Below, piece by piece: positions 20,571-32,247 of a stretch of 64,000 nucleotides of DNA. Below the pieces are notes generated by a model. The model made no database searches. It saw nothing but the letters and a program-made list of their open reading frames with translations, and was not told the origin of the DNA. The stretch lies in contig OY730173.1 of NCBI GenBank assembly GCA_963422465.1, positions 1,550,001 to 1,614,000 of the forward strand, in the 5' to 3' direction. The position numbers were made by a program, and so were the translations under genes. This stretch comes from Lichina pygmaea (lineage: Eukaryota; Ascomycota; Lichinomycetes; Lichinales; Lichinaceae). Each line of letters begins with the position of its first letter. Positions within the stretch are counted from its first letter, which is position 1.

Positions 20571-23500
20571 ATGTTTCCCACGTTTACTGGCAACGCTCGT
20601 CGGACCAGGCAGATCAATCTGTCGGGTCGGACTTCAAGCGGAAGCAGCTCCAAGAACATCCCCTCCGGCGGAGGACAAGGCGCGGTGGCCCATGCGCATC
20701 AAGAACGAATGCTCAGGCAACAGGAGCGGGACCGACTACTTGCAGCACGCAAGCTCCAACGGGTATGGAGGGGTTACCGATCTCGAGAGTCGCTGAAGGA
20801 GAGCTGGAGACGTCAGTGGGATGCTTCGCTTGAGGATGAAGGCCAAGGATCACTTCTGTTCAAGATGCGGCGTCATACAAGACTGGAAGAGAATGGGCAG
20901 CAGGAAGATGGACCAGCTCTCTCGCATGACTCTCGATATTGGGATCAGATGCGTCTTCTTCTGCGGTTTTTGGATGTCTCCCGGGAGGACGACCTTCGTC
21001 GGCTGGATGCCTGGGCGGCCCAAATGCTGGAAGCAGAGCAGCAACGGAGACTCCCAACCACGAGCCCGGGTTGGGAACTACCGTTGCTGCGCCTTGCCAA
21101 AAGGGTGCTTGATGCCCTAGCTACTGGCACACATCCTACCCAGCATACTCGGCCAAATCTATCTTTACTTCGACTTCTCGCACGCAGTGTACCAGAACGA
21201 ATTGCCTCCATATCCACCTGCTACTACCAAGTCTTGTCGAGCTTCACGAGGACATATCGAGGCGACGGGCCGCTGGAGGAAGACGACGCGTCTCTGCTGC
21301 TTGAGTGCCTCCTTGCTCCGTTGCAGGCGATAAATCCAAGGACGCTTGATGCATACGAAGCCTTCATCTGGAACTTCTTGACCATGCCTGATCTCGAAAG
21401 GAAGCTGAGGGGTCTGAAGAAGATGTCCTCGCGCTTGAACCTGCGCGTGCTGAACGTGGCCATAGCGAGGCAATCCAGAGACCCAGCGAGCAGCGAGCAA
21501 CTTAGACTTCGAGACAAGGATCAGATCCTGTGGCTCCTCGCTCACGTGATACGCCTACACCGAGAGCTGGACGGCATCGAGAACGAGCAGGGGCACGCGC
21601 CGCTGCTGGTTACGGACTACCTTAACATTCTCGCGACGTTGATGCCTTTGGTCGCGACCGACATTGCCGACAGGCTTGACCCGGGCCGCGCCGACGACTC
21701 GGAGGGCCAGGAAGATCTGCCCGGACCTGTGGCGGCCGAGCTCGGTACGCTAGCTAGCCAGAGGAGTATCGTTGCCTTGGCCGCTCAAAGCCGCACTCGG
21801 CTGCCGACCATCGGAGAGGTGTACCTCGGCGGTCTTGAGGACGAGGAGGATGACTTTTCCGTGCTCGCCACCTACCTACTCAGTCTGATTCGCGCGTTCC
21901 CTCGCAGATCGGACGATATCCGCATGTGGCTATATCTCGGCGCTGGTACGGCGCCCCCCGACAGCCGAACCAAAGCCGCTGCGGCCCCGACCGTTCGACA
22001 CTTCTGGGAGGCGACGCGCTACTCGGAGGTGGTTGAAATGATAAGCAAGAGCCCACGGCACGCTATCGACCTGGTCAAGATCAAAGTGCCAACCTCGTCC
22101 AGCAGCGAGAATGAGCGCGCCTCGAACATCGTTGCCTTGACCAGGATGCGGGAGTGGCGGCTCGTGCTTGTCTTTCTCGAGCTCTACGGCTTCGTTCTCA
22201 AAGTGATCGACGACGACGAGTTCTTCTCGGAAAACGACATGGTGCGGATCGTTCAACGGCCCACGGGGTCTGCTGGGTCGAAAAGAGCGAGCCCGCTGCC
22301 CCTCAATCATGTCAGAGAAGTCGTCAAGTTCCTCGTCAATCTCGGCTTCGCTCTGTGCTATTACGCGTCCGAGATGGATGGGACGACGGAGCGCGAGCGC
22401 GCGGACGGCCTTCGCCAGTATATCAAGGGCGCCTTGTCATCCGTATTGCTTCCGGGAAAGGTCAAGCCAGCAGATACCTGGGTCGCCGGTATCCACGGGA
22501 TGACCACATCAGACCTGAAGGGAACAGTCACAGGACTGCTTCGCATGCTGTACGAGAGAGAGTACGTCTTCCACGCGGAACCCCCTCCCCTCCTGCTCCT
22601 CCTTCCTTTACGCCTCGCGATGCTGACCTCGTTCCAGTTCGCGACGGCAGTTCGTTCCGCCCGATCAGTGGCTGATGACCCAGTACCTCGACATGGATAC
22701 ATTCATCCTGACAGTCGTCGAAGAAGAAAAACGGCGCACCTTGCAGTCAGAAGAATCTGACGACGAAGCGGCGACCCCAACCTCGCCCGGGTCGGTGGAC
22801 GCCCCCGCGGCCGTCGACGGCGTCAGGGACACGGATCAGTCGCGAAGAACGAGAACCGCCCAGGCCGTCCAGTCCAATCGACAGCAACAGGTGCGCAAGC
22901 GCTACCTCGAGGTCATCGCTCCTCGGCTAGAGATTCTCGAGAACATGCCGTTCTTCATTCCTTTCTCGACCCGGGTGAGGATCTTTCGCGAGTTCACCTC
23001 GCTCAGCAAATTCAAGGTATCGGAAGCCAACCGCGAGCGCGACCGCGAGAGCTGGCGCATGGGACTCTTCCGAGGCCCGATGCTCGGCGTCAGCCAAGAC
23101 GGCCTAAGCAGGCATCACGCCGACATCCGGAGAGGACATGTCTTCGACGATGCCTTCAAAGAGTTCTACGGCACCGGCGCCGACCTGAAGGAGACGATCC
23201 ACATCGGCTTCGTAGACCAATGGGGCCACGCGGAAGCCGGCGTCGACGGGGGCGGCGTCACGAAGGAGTTCCTCACCAGCGTCACCAGCGAAGCCTTCGC
23301 CGCGACCGAAGGCGTCCCGCTCTTCGTAGAGAACGACAAGCATCTGCTCTATCCCAACCCGTCCGCGTTGGACGAGGTCAGGCTCGGGCGTGGGCCGAAG
23401 CCGACGGAGCTCGGCCAAACCCCGGCCGAGCGAGAGAAGGCCTACCTCCAGCGCTACGAGTTTCTCGGGCGCATCATCGGCAAGTGCTTGTACGAGGGCA

Positions 23501-24324
23501 TCCTGGTCGACATCGGATTCGCTGGCTTCTTCCTGCTCAAGTGGGCCTTGACGGGTGGCAGCCGAGCGGCCGCGAAGGAATCGGGCTATCGGCCCAGCCT
23601 CAACGACGTCAAGGACCTGGACGAGTCGCTCTACCAGGGTCTGCTCCAGCTGAAGAACCACGGCGGCGACGTCTCGGAGCTCGGACTGGACTTCTCCATC
23701 ACCGACACGATCGGGGAGGTGGGCGACGGCTTCGGCCCGGTGCAGACCATCACGCGAGAGCTGAAGCCCGGCGGATCGCGGACGGCGGTGACCAACTCAA
23801 ACCGCCTGATCTACATCTCGTACGTCGCCCGCCACAAGCTGCAGACGCGGCAACGAGCGCAGACGGACGCCTTCCTGCTCGGGCTCGGCAGCATCATCCA
23901 ACCGTCGTGGCTGTCGATGTTCAACCGCGCCGAGCTGCAAACGCTCGTGAGCGGAGACGCGTCGGAGATCGACGTCGCCGACCTCCGCCGCAACACGAGC
24001 TACGGCGGCCTCTACGTCATCGGGGACGACGGCCTGGAGCATCCGACCGTCCAGCTGTTCTGGGACGTCATGAACTCCATCTCGGATGCCGACCGGCGCA
24101 ACGTGGTCAAGTTCGTCACGTCGACGCCGCGCGCGCCGCTGCTCGGATTCGATCAGCTGAAGCCGACCTTCACCATACGCGACTCCGGCACGGACGAGGA
24201 CCGGCTGCCGAGCACCAGCACCTGCGTCAACCTCCTGAAGCTGCCTCGATACACAACCGCCGACACCCTCCGCGAGAAGCTACTGTACGCCGTCCGATCC
24301 GGCGCTGGCTTCGATCTCAGTTAG
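20571..24324 (+). CDS. HUL5: HECT E3 ubiquitin ligase, Hul5/UBE3C-like
   Basis: This is a proteasome-associated HECT ligase of the Hul5/UBE3B/UBE3C group, which extends ubiquitin chains on hard-to-degrade substrates. Exons 20571-22561 and 22638-24324 are joined across a 76-base intron to give 1225 residues. The start at MFPTFTGNARRTRQINLSGR is chosen because relatives begin in this way; an in-frame ATG at 20514 lies upstream. An IQ-like motif, RKLQRVWRGYRSRE, sits at about residues 55-75, as in UBE3C. The junction restores ERDSRRQFVPPDQWL. The HECT domain fills the last 370 residues, with GVDGGGVTKEFLTS, the NTSYGGLY region and the catalytic cysteine in STSTCVNLLKLP (codon 24223-24225, residue 1193, 33 from the end). 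The frame is intact. Confidence 0.93.
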
Positions 24325-25647
24325 GCCAGCGAAGCCGTGACCTCGTGTCTGTCATCCCATACGTTGGTTGATCGCATAGGGTCTCGCACTGGGAAGGGGC
24401 TCATCTCTTCTCCCTTTCTTTATGCTGCTGTCTTGGTTCGTCATGATGATTACTGTAACAGGAGCCTCCTCACACTTTCCTATCATGGCATCTCTCTCTC
24501 TCTCTTTCCATCCTCCCCCCCCTCTCCCTCCATCACTCCCTCCCTCTCTTCCTTCCGGTGACCACAGTCCGGCTGCCCTCTGAAGAGGAACAATGCCTCC
24601 GGTGGGATTTTCGTTCTTCACATGAAGCGATGGATTCACGACGATCATCACGGTGCATTTTTTTCGGGATGGATGGTTCCAGGCAAGGAGCAGCGGATGT
24701 TGCTCTTCTCTCTGTTTCACGATGATGGGGCTCATCTGGCTGACGCAGTCTTACTCTTGTTTCAAATAGCGGGGTCGTATAGATTATTCATTGCCAGGGA
24801 TGCTCTGAAGATGGACAAAGGCATCTCCCTCTCTGATCAACTATACGAACACAACTACTACGAGTGTCCGGACTAAATCTTTCTGTAGCATTCGTCCTTG
24901 TCGATGCACGCCTAGGTTAGCACTGTATACGGAAGTACGGAGTACAGTACAGTGATTGGTAGCTTCCGGTCGTGGGGGCCGTAGCGCATTGGACGTACTT
25001 CCGTACAGTGGCACGACACAAGTCTGCGTACACCTTCATACAAAATCTACCTCGGGTTAGTCTGGAGAGTCAATACATCATCACTTGCTGTAACTCTAAG
25101 AAGCTAGCAGCTGATGAAATGTACCTGTGTACTCCGTACGCGGACTTGTGTCGTGACACTGTACTTCCGTACTGTAGCTAACACTACGTACGTAATACTA
25201 CAGTAACAAATAGCTTACGATAGCCTTTGACTGCACGACACGGTCCAAACCACTTATCGCAAAACTTTTGATAAGGATGGCTCGCAGCGGCTTGATTACC
25301 TCATCGAGCTGCTGGATCTTACGTAACAGTAACTACGGAAGTCGCAGCCACGCCTGATACAGGCTAGCGTTAACGGCCGCGAGGGTCACGTGTCTCCGCC
25401 GATTGAGGCTCAACCAGAGCAAAAGAAAGTCTGTTTCCCAGCTCTTTTTTTTTTGTGTTATCGGGGTGGCACTCATCTCATCTCTCAGGGTCAACCCAGA
25501 CGAGAAGACACAAGACCGACATTGCAGCAGATATTCTTCCCTTGTCCGAACGGGTGATTCACTTGAGACCAGAAGAAATATAAGTCACGAGCGGAGACGA
25601 GGGCCTTGTCTTCTTTTGTCTTGTCGGTGAAAGACAGATCGTCCACG

Positions 25648-25703
<56 letters not shown>

Positions 25704-26206
25704 GTCTGCAACGACAAAGGTACCTACCCTTATTGGCTGCTTTGCTGATCACGGACACGTTCTCCTCCGTCGCACCTCCTCCTTCCTTCTCCCTCCAAGT
25801 TCACCCTCTTTACCCGCCGGCCCCGACATCGTCGACGTGCAACACCGTCCTCCTCCTCCTCCGGCCTTGCCTTTCTCGGGCTTGGGAAGCTAGGTATCGT
25901 CCTCCGGCTGAAACTTCAACCAGTTCTGCGGTTACTCACGGTTCGCCAGCACCCTCAGTCTTTTCCGTGGGTACCTCGAAGGAGTCAGCCTTTGTTTGCC
26001 CGTGCATCCTCCACAGAGCAGGTTGATAGCTTGGCATAGCTTGTCGTAGCTCTCCCCGCCGAGCTTGCTCAGTCGCTGGACAGGTCTGCGTCATACCTCG
26101 CCGTCTGTTTCTCGTCCAGTGAACGTGTCTGGGACAATGAAGCTGATGTACTCCTCTCGTCTAGGACTCATCATCCACCGGCTTTCCGACCCATCACGGA
26201 GTCGTC
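24325..26206. other. Intergenic spacer and PAB1 5' region
   Basis: The left part holds a pyrimidine-rich CT/CCTC stretch at 24490-24555. TACGGAGTAC-type words lie at 24925-24955 and 25130-25195. A (CA)n microsatellite lies at 25649-25700. The last few hundred bases are likely the 5' untranslated region of the poly(A)-binding protein gene, possibly with a 5' UTR intron. No other coding region is recognised. Confidence 0.5.
25649..25700. repeat. (CA)n microsatellite
   Basis: About 26 perfect CA units lie roughly 500 bases upstream of the PAB1 start codon. Confidence 0.95.
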
Positions 26207-29029
26207 ATGTCTGCCGATCTTGCCGCCATGGCCAGCCTGTCTCTGGCTTCGGAGGCGGAGAACAATGGCCCAGGCTCGACGACGTCGTCGAACGCGCCGG
26301 GCCCGGTGACCAACGGGACCACCGCCATCAACACCAACATCAGCTCGGCCGAGCGCACACCAGATGCCGACAGCCACGTCCAGACTCCCTCGTCGGCTGC
26401 TCCGACCAGCTCGACCGCGCATCCCCACTCGGCATCGCTGTATGTCGGAGAGCTGGAGCCGTCCGTGACCGAAGCAATGCTCTTCGAGCTTTTCGCCTCC
26501 ATCGGACAGGTGGCCTCGATCCGGGTCTGCCGCGATGCGGTTACACGACGGTCTTTGGGCTACGCCTACGTCAACTACAACAACATGCACGACGGAGAAC
26601 GTGCGCTGGAGGAGCTCAACTACACCGTCATCAAGGGAAAGCCTTGCCGGATAATGTGGTCCCAGCGGGATCCGGGCCTTCGCAAGACGGGTCAGGGCAA
26701 CGTCTTCATCAAGAACCTCGACACCGCCATCGACAACAAAGCCCTTCACGACACCTTCGCTCACTTTGGAAATATCCTCAGCTGCAAGGTCGCACAGGAC
26801 GAACACGGCAGCTCGCGGGGCTACGGCTTCGTCCACTACGAGACCGCCGAGGCGGCGACGAACGCGATCCGGCACGTCAACGGCATGCTGCTCAACGACA
26901 AGAAGGTGTACGTCGGTCACCACATCCCGAAGAAGGACCGGCAGAGCAAGTTCGAGGAGATGAAGGCCAACTTCACCAACATCTACGTCAAGAACATTGA
27001 GCTGAGCGCCACCGACGACGAGTTCCGCGACCTCTTCACCCGGTATGGCGACATCACGTCGGCCGCCATCGCTCGCGACTCCGACACGGGCAAGAGCCGA
27101 GCCTTCGGCTTCGTCAATTTCGCCAGCCACGAGGCCGCCGCCACCGCGGTGGACAGCCTCAACGAATCCGACTTCAAGGGTCAGAAGCTCTACGTCGGCC
27201 GTGCCCAGAAGAAACACGAGCGCGAGGAGGAGCTGCGACGCCAGCACGAGGCCGTGCGCGTCGAAAAGGCCACCAAGTACCAGGGAGTCAACCTCTACGT
27301 CAAGAACATGGACGACGAGGTCGATGACGAGAAACTGCGGGACATGTTCGCGCCCTACGGCACCATCACGTCGGCCAAAGTCATGCGCGACCCTCTGCCG
27401 ACGGCGCTCGACCGGGAGAAGGACAAGGAGAACCGAAGCGCCGGCGAAGCCGATTCGGACGAGCCCGGCGATCAGAAGGAGAAGGAGACGCCGAAGCCGG
27501 AGAAGCGAACGCTCGGCAAGAGCAAAGGCTTCGGCTTCGTCTGCTTCAGCAATCCCGAGGAAGCGACCAAGGCCGTCGGCGAAATGAACCGCATGTTCAA
27601 CGGCAAACCGCTGTATGTGGCCTTGGCCCAGCGAAAGGACGTCAGGAAGAGCCAGGTATGTCGATTCTGCTTTTCCTCCGCCCGTTCGCTCCCCACCTCC
27701 TTTTCTATGCGTCGGATTGGTCCCCCCTTGGATGACTGACGGAAGGGCGCAGCTGGAAGCAAGCATTCAGGCGCGGAACCAAGTCAGGATGCAGCAAGCG
27801 GCGGCCGCTGCCGGTATGCCTCAGCAGGTGAGCCCCGTTTCCGTCCGAGCCGTCCTCCAAAGTTCCGCAAGACACGTTTCAAGAGGCCGCTCCGATAGCT
27901 GATGACTGCTCGACCCGACGAAAACAACAGTTCATGCAAGCCCCGATGTTCTACGGCGCAGGACAACAGGCCGGGTTCTTGCCTCCGGTCGCAGCTGGAC
28001 GCGGCGGTGCTCCTTTCACTCCTCAGCCGGGTCTTGTCATGCCACAGTCCCAGGCCGGGGCCCGTGGAGCCAACTTTGGCGGCGGCTTCATGCCCCAGCA
28101 CGGTGGGCGAGGAGGACCAGGGGTGGGACCGCCGATGGCTGCTAGCCTATACGGCCTGCCGGGCCAAGGGAACCTGCCACCCGGAGCTCTTCAGGCGGGC
28201 CCCGGTCCGTTCGGTGCACCAAACGCGGCGTATGCTGCTGCCGCCATCGCCCAGGCGCAGGCCCAGGCACAGGCCCAAGCGTCGCAGGCCTCGACGGCCG
28301 CTGCTTCCGGACGCGGCGGTCGTGGTGGGCACATGCTCGGGATGCAAGGTATGCCCGGAATGCCCGGCGGCGTGGCTGGTCCCCAGGGCGTCCGGGGAGG
28401 CCCCGGTGCGGCCGTCTTTGCACAGACAGGCGGTCGGGGCAACTTCCCTCTCCGAGGGCAGATGGCCGGCTTCCTGCCGCAGGGACGAGGTCAGATGGCA
28501 GTTCCGTTTGGTCAGCCGCCCCTCATCCCTCACGGTCTGGACCGCGACGACGGCCTCGGCGGGCTCAACCATCAGATCCTCGCGGCCGCGGCTCCCCAGG
28601 TGCAGAAGCAGATGCTCGGCGAGGCGATCTATCCGAAGATCTACGCCCTACAGCCTGACCTGGCAGGCAAGATCACAGGCATGCTGCTCGAGATGGATAA
28701 CCACGAGCTCGTCAGCTTGTAAGTTTGTTTTGAGATGCATCTCGTCGCCTTTCAGCTTCCAGAGGTTTGACTGACTTGGACGGCGCAGAGTCGAGGAGGA
28801 TGGCGCTCTGCGCGCAAAGGTGGAGGAGGCGCTCACGGTGTACGACGAGTACGTCAGGAGCAAGCCAGGCGACAGCGAGGCGAGCACCGACATAGGGCCC
28901 AACCCCAGTCAGCTCGACAGCAGCAATAGCCACAGCAACAAGGACGGTATGAGCAGCAACGACAACAGCAACAACGCACCAGACGAAGCCAAGAAAGACG
29001 CCGAGGCTCCTACGGCGGAGAACGCCTAG
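26207..29029 (+). CDS. PAB1: Poly(A)-binding protein Pab1
   Basis: This protein binds mRNA poly(A) tails in the cytoplasm and links them to translation and deadenylation. Four exons are read: 26207-27655, 27753-27827, 27931-28718 and 28789-29029, for 850 residues. Four RRMs follow in order at about residues 77-155, 165-242, 258-335 and 361-485, with RNP motifs such as [37 protein letters not shown] and GFGFVCF. RRM4 carries a charged insertion of about 40 residues between its RNP2 and RNP1 motifs. A Gly/Pro/Gln-rich linker follows. The C-terminal MLLE (PABC) domain reads [17 protein letters not shown] and [17 protein letters not shown], and the last intron splits the codon after VS. The protein is longer than yeast Pab1 (577) because of the linker and tail. 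All junctions keep phase. Confidence 0.95.
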
Positions 29030-30353
29030 CGCGTTGGAGAAAAACATTTCGTCGTGGCTGCTCCGCCGGTGCTCACCGTTGTCCGAGCCACTTTCGTTTT
29101 TGTTCCTTCTGTTCTGCCAGGGCCCTTTGCTACTTGTTTACCTTTGGAGGAGAACTCCTTGCCTGAACATCTTGTTCCTTCTCCCTACCAAAAGCTAGCT
29201 TTGGCGCCTTCGCCTTTCTTCCATGGTCCTCACTATTCTTGCCGGAAACCGGGAAGAGATTCCCCCTCTTCCATCTCGTCCCCATCTTCCCTCGGGGAGA
29301 CGTATCATGTTTGCTACCTTTGGCCGGCCCAGCGTCGATCCCATCTTCGACCGTAATGCCTCGCATCTCTTGACCTCGTGTGCTCCCAACAGGGGATCTC
29401 CTCCCTGACCTCTCCCCATCCCCATCAACTATTCCAGACCTTTGCCCCGACCTCTTTGCTCGACCGAGGACCAAGAGTGGGGAGGTTGGGCACATGCTCG
29501 ACAGATCGCTTGTTTGGGATTTTTTCCTGTATCCATAGACTTTACAAATTTTTTTTGGAGGGGGGAGGGGGGAGGGGGATGGAGAGGGTTTTCACATCAT
29601 CATCGTCAGCATTGTTGTTGTCATCAGGGCGATGTATGGAACCGGAAAAGAGGGAAGATGTGGTCGTTTGCCTGCCTGTGAAAAGGACGTGGAACAGACT
29701 GACTGACTTGTGTCCCCCGCCTGACAACAGAACAGCTGGAGAAGAACTGACAAAGTTGCTGCCCACTTTGCTTGACTGGCTCACTTGTTGCCAGATGGCA
29801 AGATGCTGTATGTACCTGTATCGTCATGGTGACAGTGGTGGTAGTTTTGGTGGTCTGGGCAAGAAGAATAAGAGCGAAGATGAAGAAATGAAGAAGACAG
29901 GGAATACTGAAAAACACTCGGAAAATCAAATACCACTACTGCGCCACTACTCTGCTGCTAGTAAAAGCCACAACCCCACTCCAGGCAAACAGACACTGCC
30001 TGGAAGCTGACTCAACAGAGATCTAGACAGACTCTGAAACATACCATCGAGCCAAGACCACCACACAAGCTGTCGGGAGCTAGTCGCCCGACCGGGCGCT
30101 TAGTCAGAGGTGTGACTTACTAGGTGGGCAGGTGCAGCCATACTTATCTATCGTGAGTACAAAGACATCAGGTGGTAAGCCCAGACATGGTGGCCTTTTG
30201 GCCTCAGTTCTGTCAGGTAGAGTACTGTAGTCTGTGTGGTTGAGATGGGTTGTGGGGATACAGTAAGGTGTGGGAGGGGGGGAAGACAGCTTGTGTGGAT
30301 GGAGGACAGCTTGTGTCTGGCACACACACTCACATGTCTGAAATAGGTTGGAT
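29030..30353. other. Intergenic, 3' of PAB1
   Basis: No gene is recognised. The left 400 bases are pyrimidine-rich and are presumably 3' untranslated region. Open frames on both strands are unrelated to known families. Confidence 0.4.
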
Positions 30354-31650
30354 GGAATTTTTATTTATTTTATTTGATTCTTACACTGATAGTAGCTTTT
30401 CAGCCATGCAGATCTTCTAGCTAAGAGTGATTTTCTTCAGAAAACCTTTAGAGGAATAAAAACTGAAGACTGGGGGTGACTAGAGGATGTAGCAAAAGGA
30501 AATCTTGTAGTGACTGGTAGAGAGAAAACTTCTAGATATTAGAGTGTGAATAGTGGAGTTTGAAAGCCAGATTAAACTGGTTCAATCTTTTCAAAGACAT
30601 GAACCAGTATAGAAACTTCTGTAGAAGCTCTGGGTTTGAAATAATAGAAGTGAAATCTTGAGAATTGAAAGGAGCTTGCTGTCTTTGACTTGAATAAAGA
30701 GAGCATGAAGAGGTGATATGTTTCACTGTCTCTTCTGCTTGACCACAGACACATAAAGGGGTAGGAAAATCTGGAACTCCAGCTCTGAATAGAAAACTTG
30801 CCAGGCCAATTCTCCCAGTTCTGGTTTGTAGTAGCAGACTTGCCTCAGCTTTCTGTAGCTCTTTGTAGAGCTTCAGGTTGTTGTGGTGAGGCTTTTGACA
30901 AAACACCTGCCACCCAGAGTAGCTTCTTCTTTTCTTCTCCTCCCATTGGTTTTCCCACTCTTTAACAAAGAGTTTCTGTAGTTCTTTCTTTGAACTAGCT
31001 TGGTTAGTAGCTAATTGGTTTAACCAAGTGAACTTCCAATAGGGAGAGATAGTTGAGGATTTCTTTAAAGGTTTCTTCACAGAAGAGGCATAGTGGGAGA
31101 TATTAGAAAAGATATTGTCCAGAAGTGTTTTCAGAGAGGAGGTTTGAATAGAAGAGAGAAAACAGGCTGTGCGAAATTGAAATAGAGATCTAGAGGTGAA
31201 AGAAAAAGCTCACTCTCTAATAAGAAAGATGGAGTGGCTTTGAAGGCACCTCCAATAAGTCTCAGGTATTTGTTCTGGAATGTGCTAAGAGAAGAGATAT
31301 TAGAAGATTTTCTTAGAGGATTGAACCAGATCCCCACAGCATAACTCAGTAAAGATCTGAGTATTGCAGTGTACACAAGACGTGATGTGAGGACTGGGAA
31401 ACCCCAAGTAGAATATGAAGTTCTGGAAAGAGAGGAAAGTGCTTTCTGAGCTTTTTGAAGAATAATTCTCTGGTGCTTATGCCAGTGGAGTTTTGCATCC
31501 AGGTACACTCCTAATACTCGCACTTCTTCTTTTGGTCTTAGAATCACATTCCCCAGTCTGAGCTTAAGCTGAAGATTGTCTGATCTTCTTCTGGAAAAAT
31601 GAAGTATTTCATATTTCTCAGGAGAGAAGACCATTCCATGTCTTGCAGCC

Positions 31651-32247
31651 TGTTACGACCCAGGGGATGGGAGCCACTCATTTATAGGCAATCAGGCCGC
31701 GGGCCAGGCAAGAGGACACCATGGAAGTCAAGTGACCAACCAACAAGAGGTCACGTGACTGTCAAGACACGGGAGTCTTGACGCAGCATGCATGAAGCAT
31801 CAAGACAATCTCACCAGTCTTGACGCAGGATGCATGAAGCATCGAGACAATCTCACCAGTCTCGACACAGGATGCATGAAGCATTGAGACAATCTCACCC
31901 GTCTCGACGCAGGGTGCATAACATGGTGGGACTGTCGAGACAATCTCACCCGTCTTGATGTCGAGACTGTCAAGACAATCTTGATTATCTCAACAGGCCA
32001 GCACTATATAGTCCGGTGATAGTTCCCTTATGGAACGATTGTCTTCAACTCATATTGTGATCCAGACAACTAGATCTACTTCAATACAATCCTTTTGTAC
32101 GAAGCTATTGATCAGGTGTCACCACCACCACATTCCACCAAACCCCTTCGCACTCCTTGACACTCCTCTCCTGCGAGAACCAACCCGCCTTCCACCTCTC
32201 GCCCTAATCCTATACTCGGATAGGACAGTACGGTACAGACTGCAACA
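31651..32247 (+). repeat. 5' LTR of the Gypsy fossil
   Basis: The 597-base long terminal repeat begins TGTTACGACCC and ends TGCAACA. It contains about three and a half degenerate copies of a roughly 42-base unit (GCATGAAGCATCGAGACAAT core) between 31780 and 31925, and a TATATAG word near 32005, which is a possible TATA element. Confidence 0.93.

Noticed and set aside
23220-24371. Plus-strand Arg-rich frame of 383 codons
   Set aside because: It is the +1 shadow of the HECT domain exon; the HECT signature is in the other frame.
26171-27766. Minus-strand open frame of 531 codons
   Set aside because: It is the antisense shadow of the PAB1 RRM exons; the sense strand carries all RNP motifs.
31780-31925. 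CRISPR-like regularly spaced repeats
   Set aside because: These are tandem units within both LTRs of a retrotransposon, with no unique spacers, in a eukaryotic genome.
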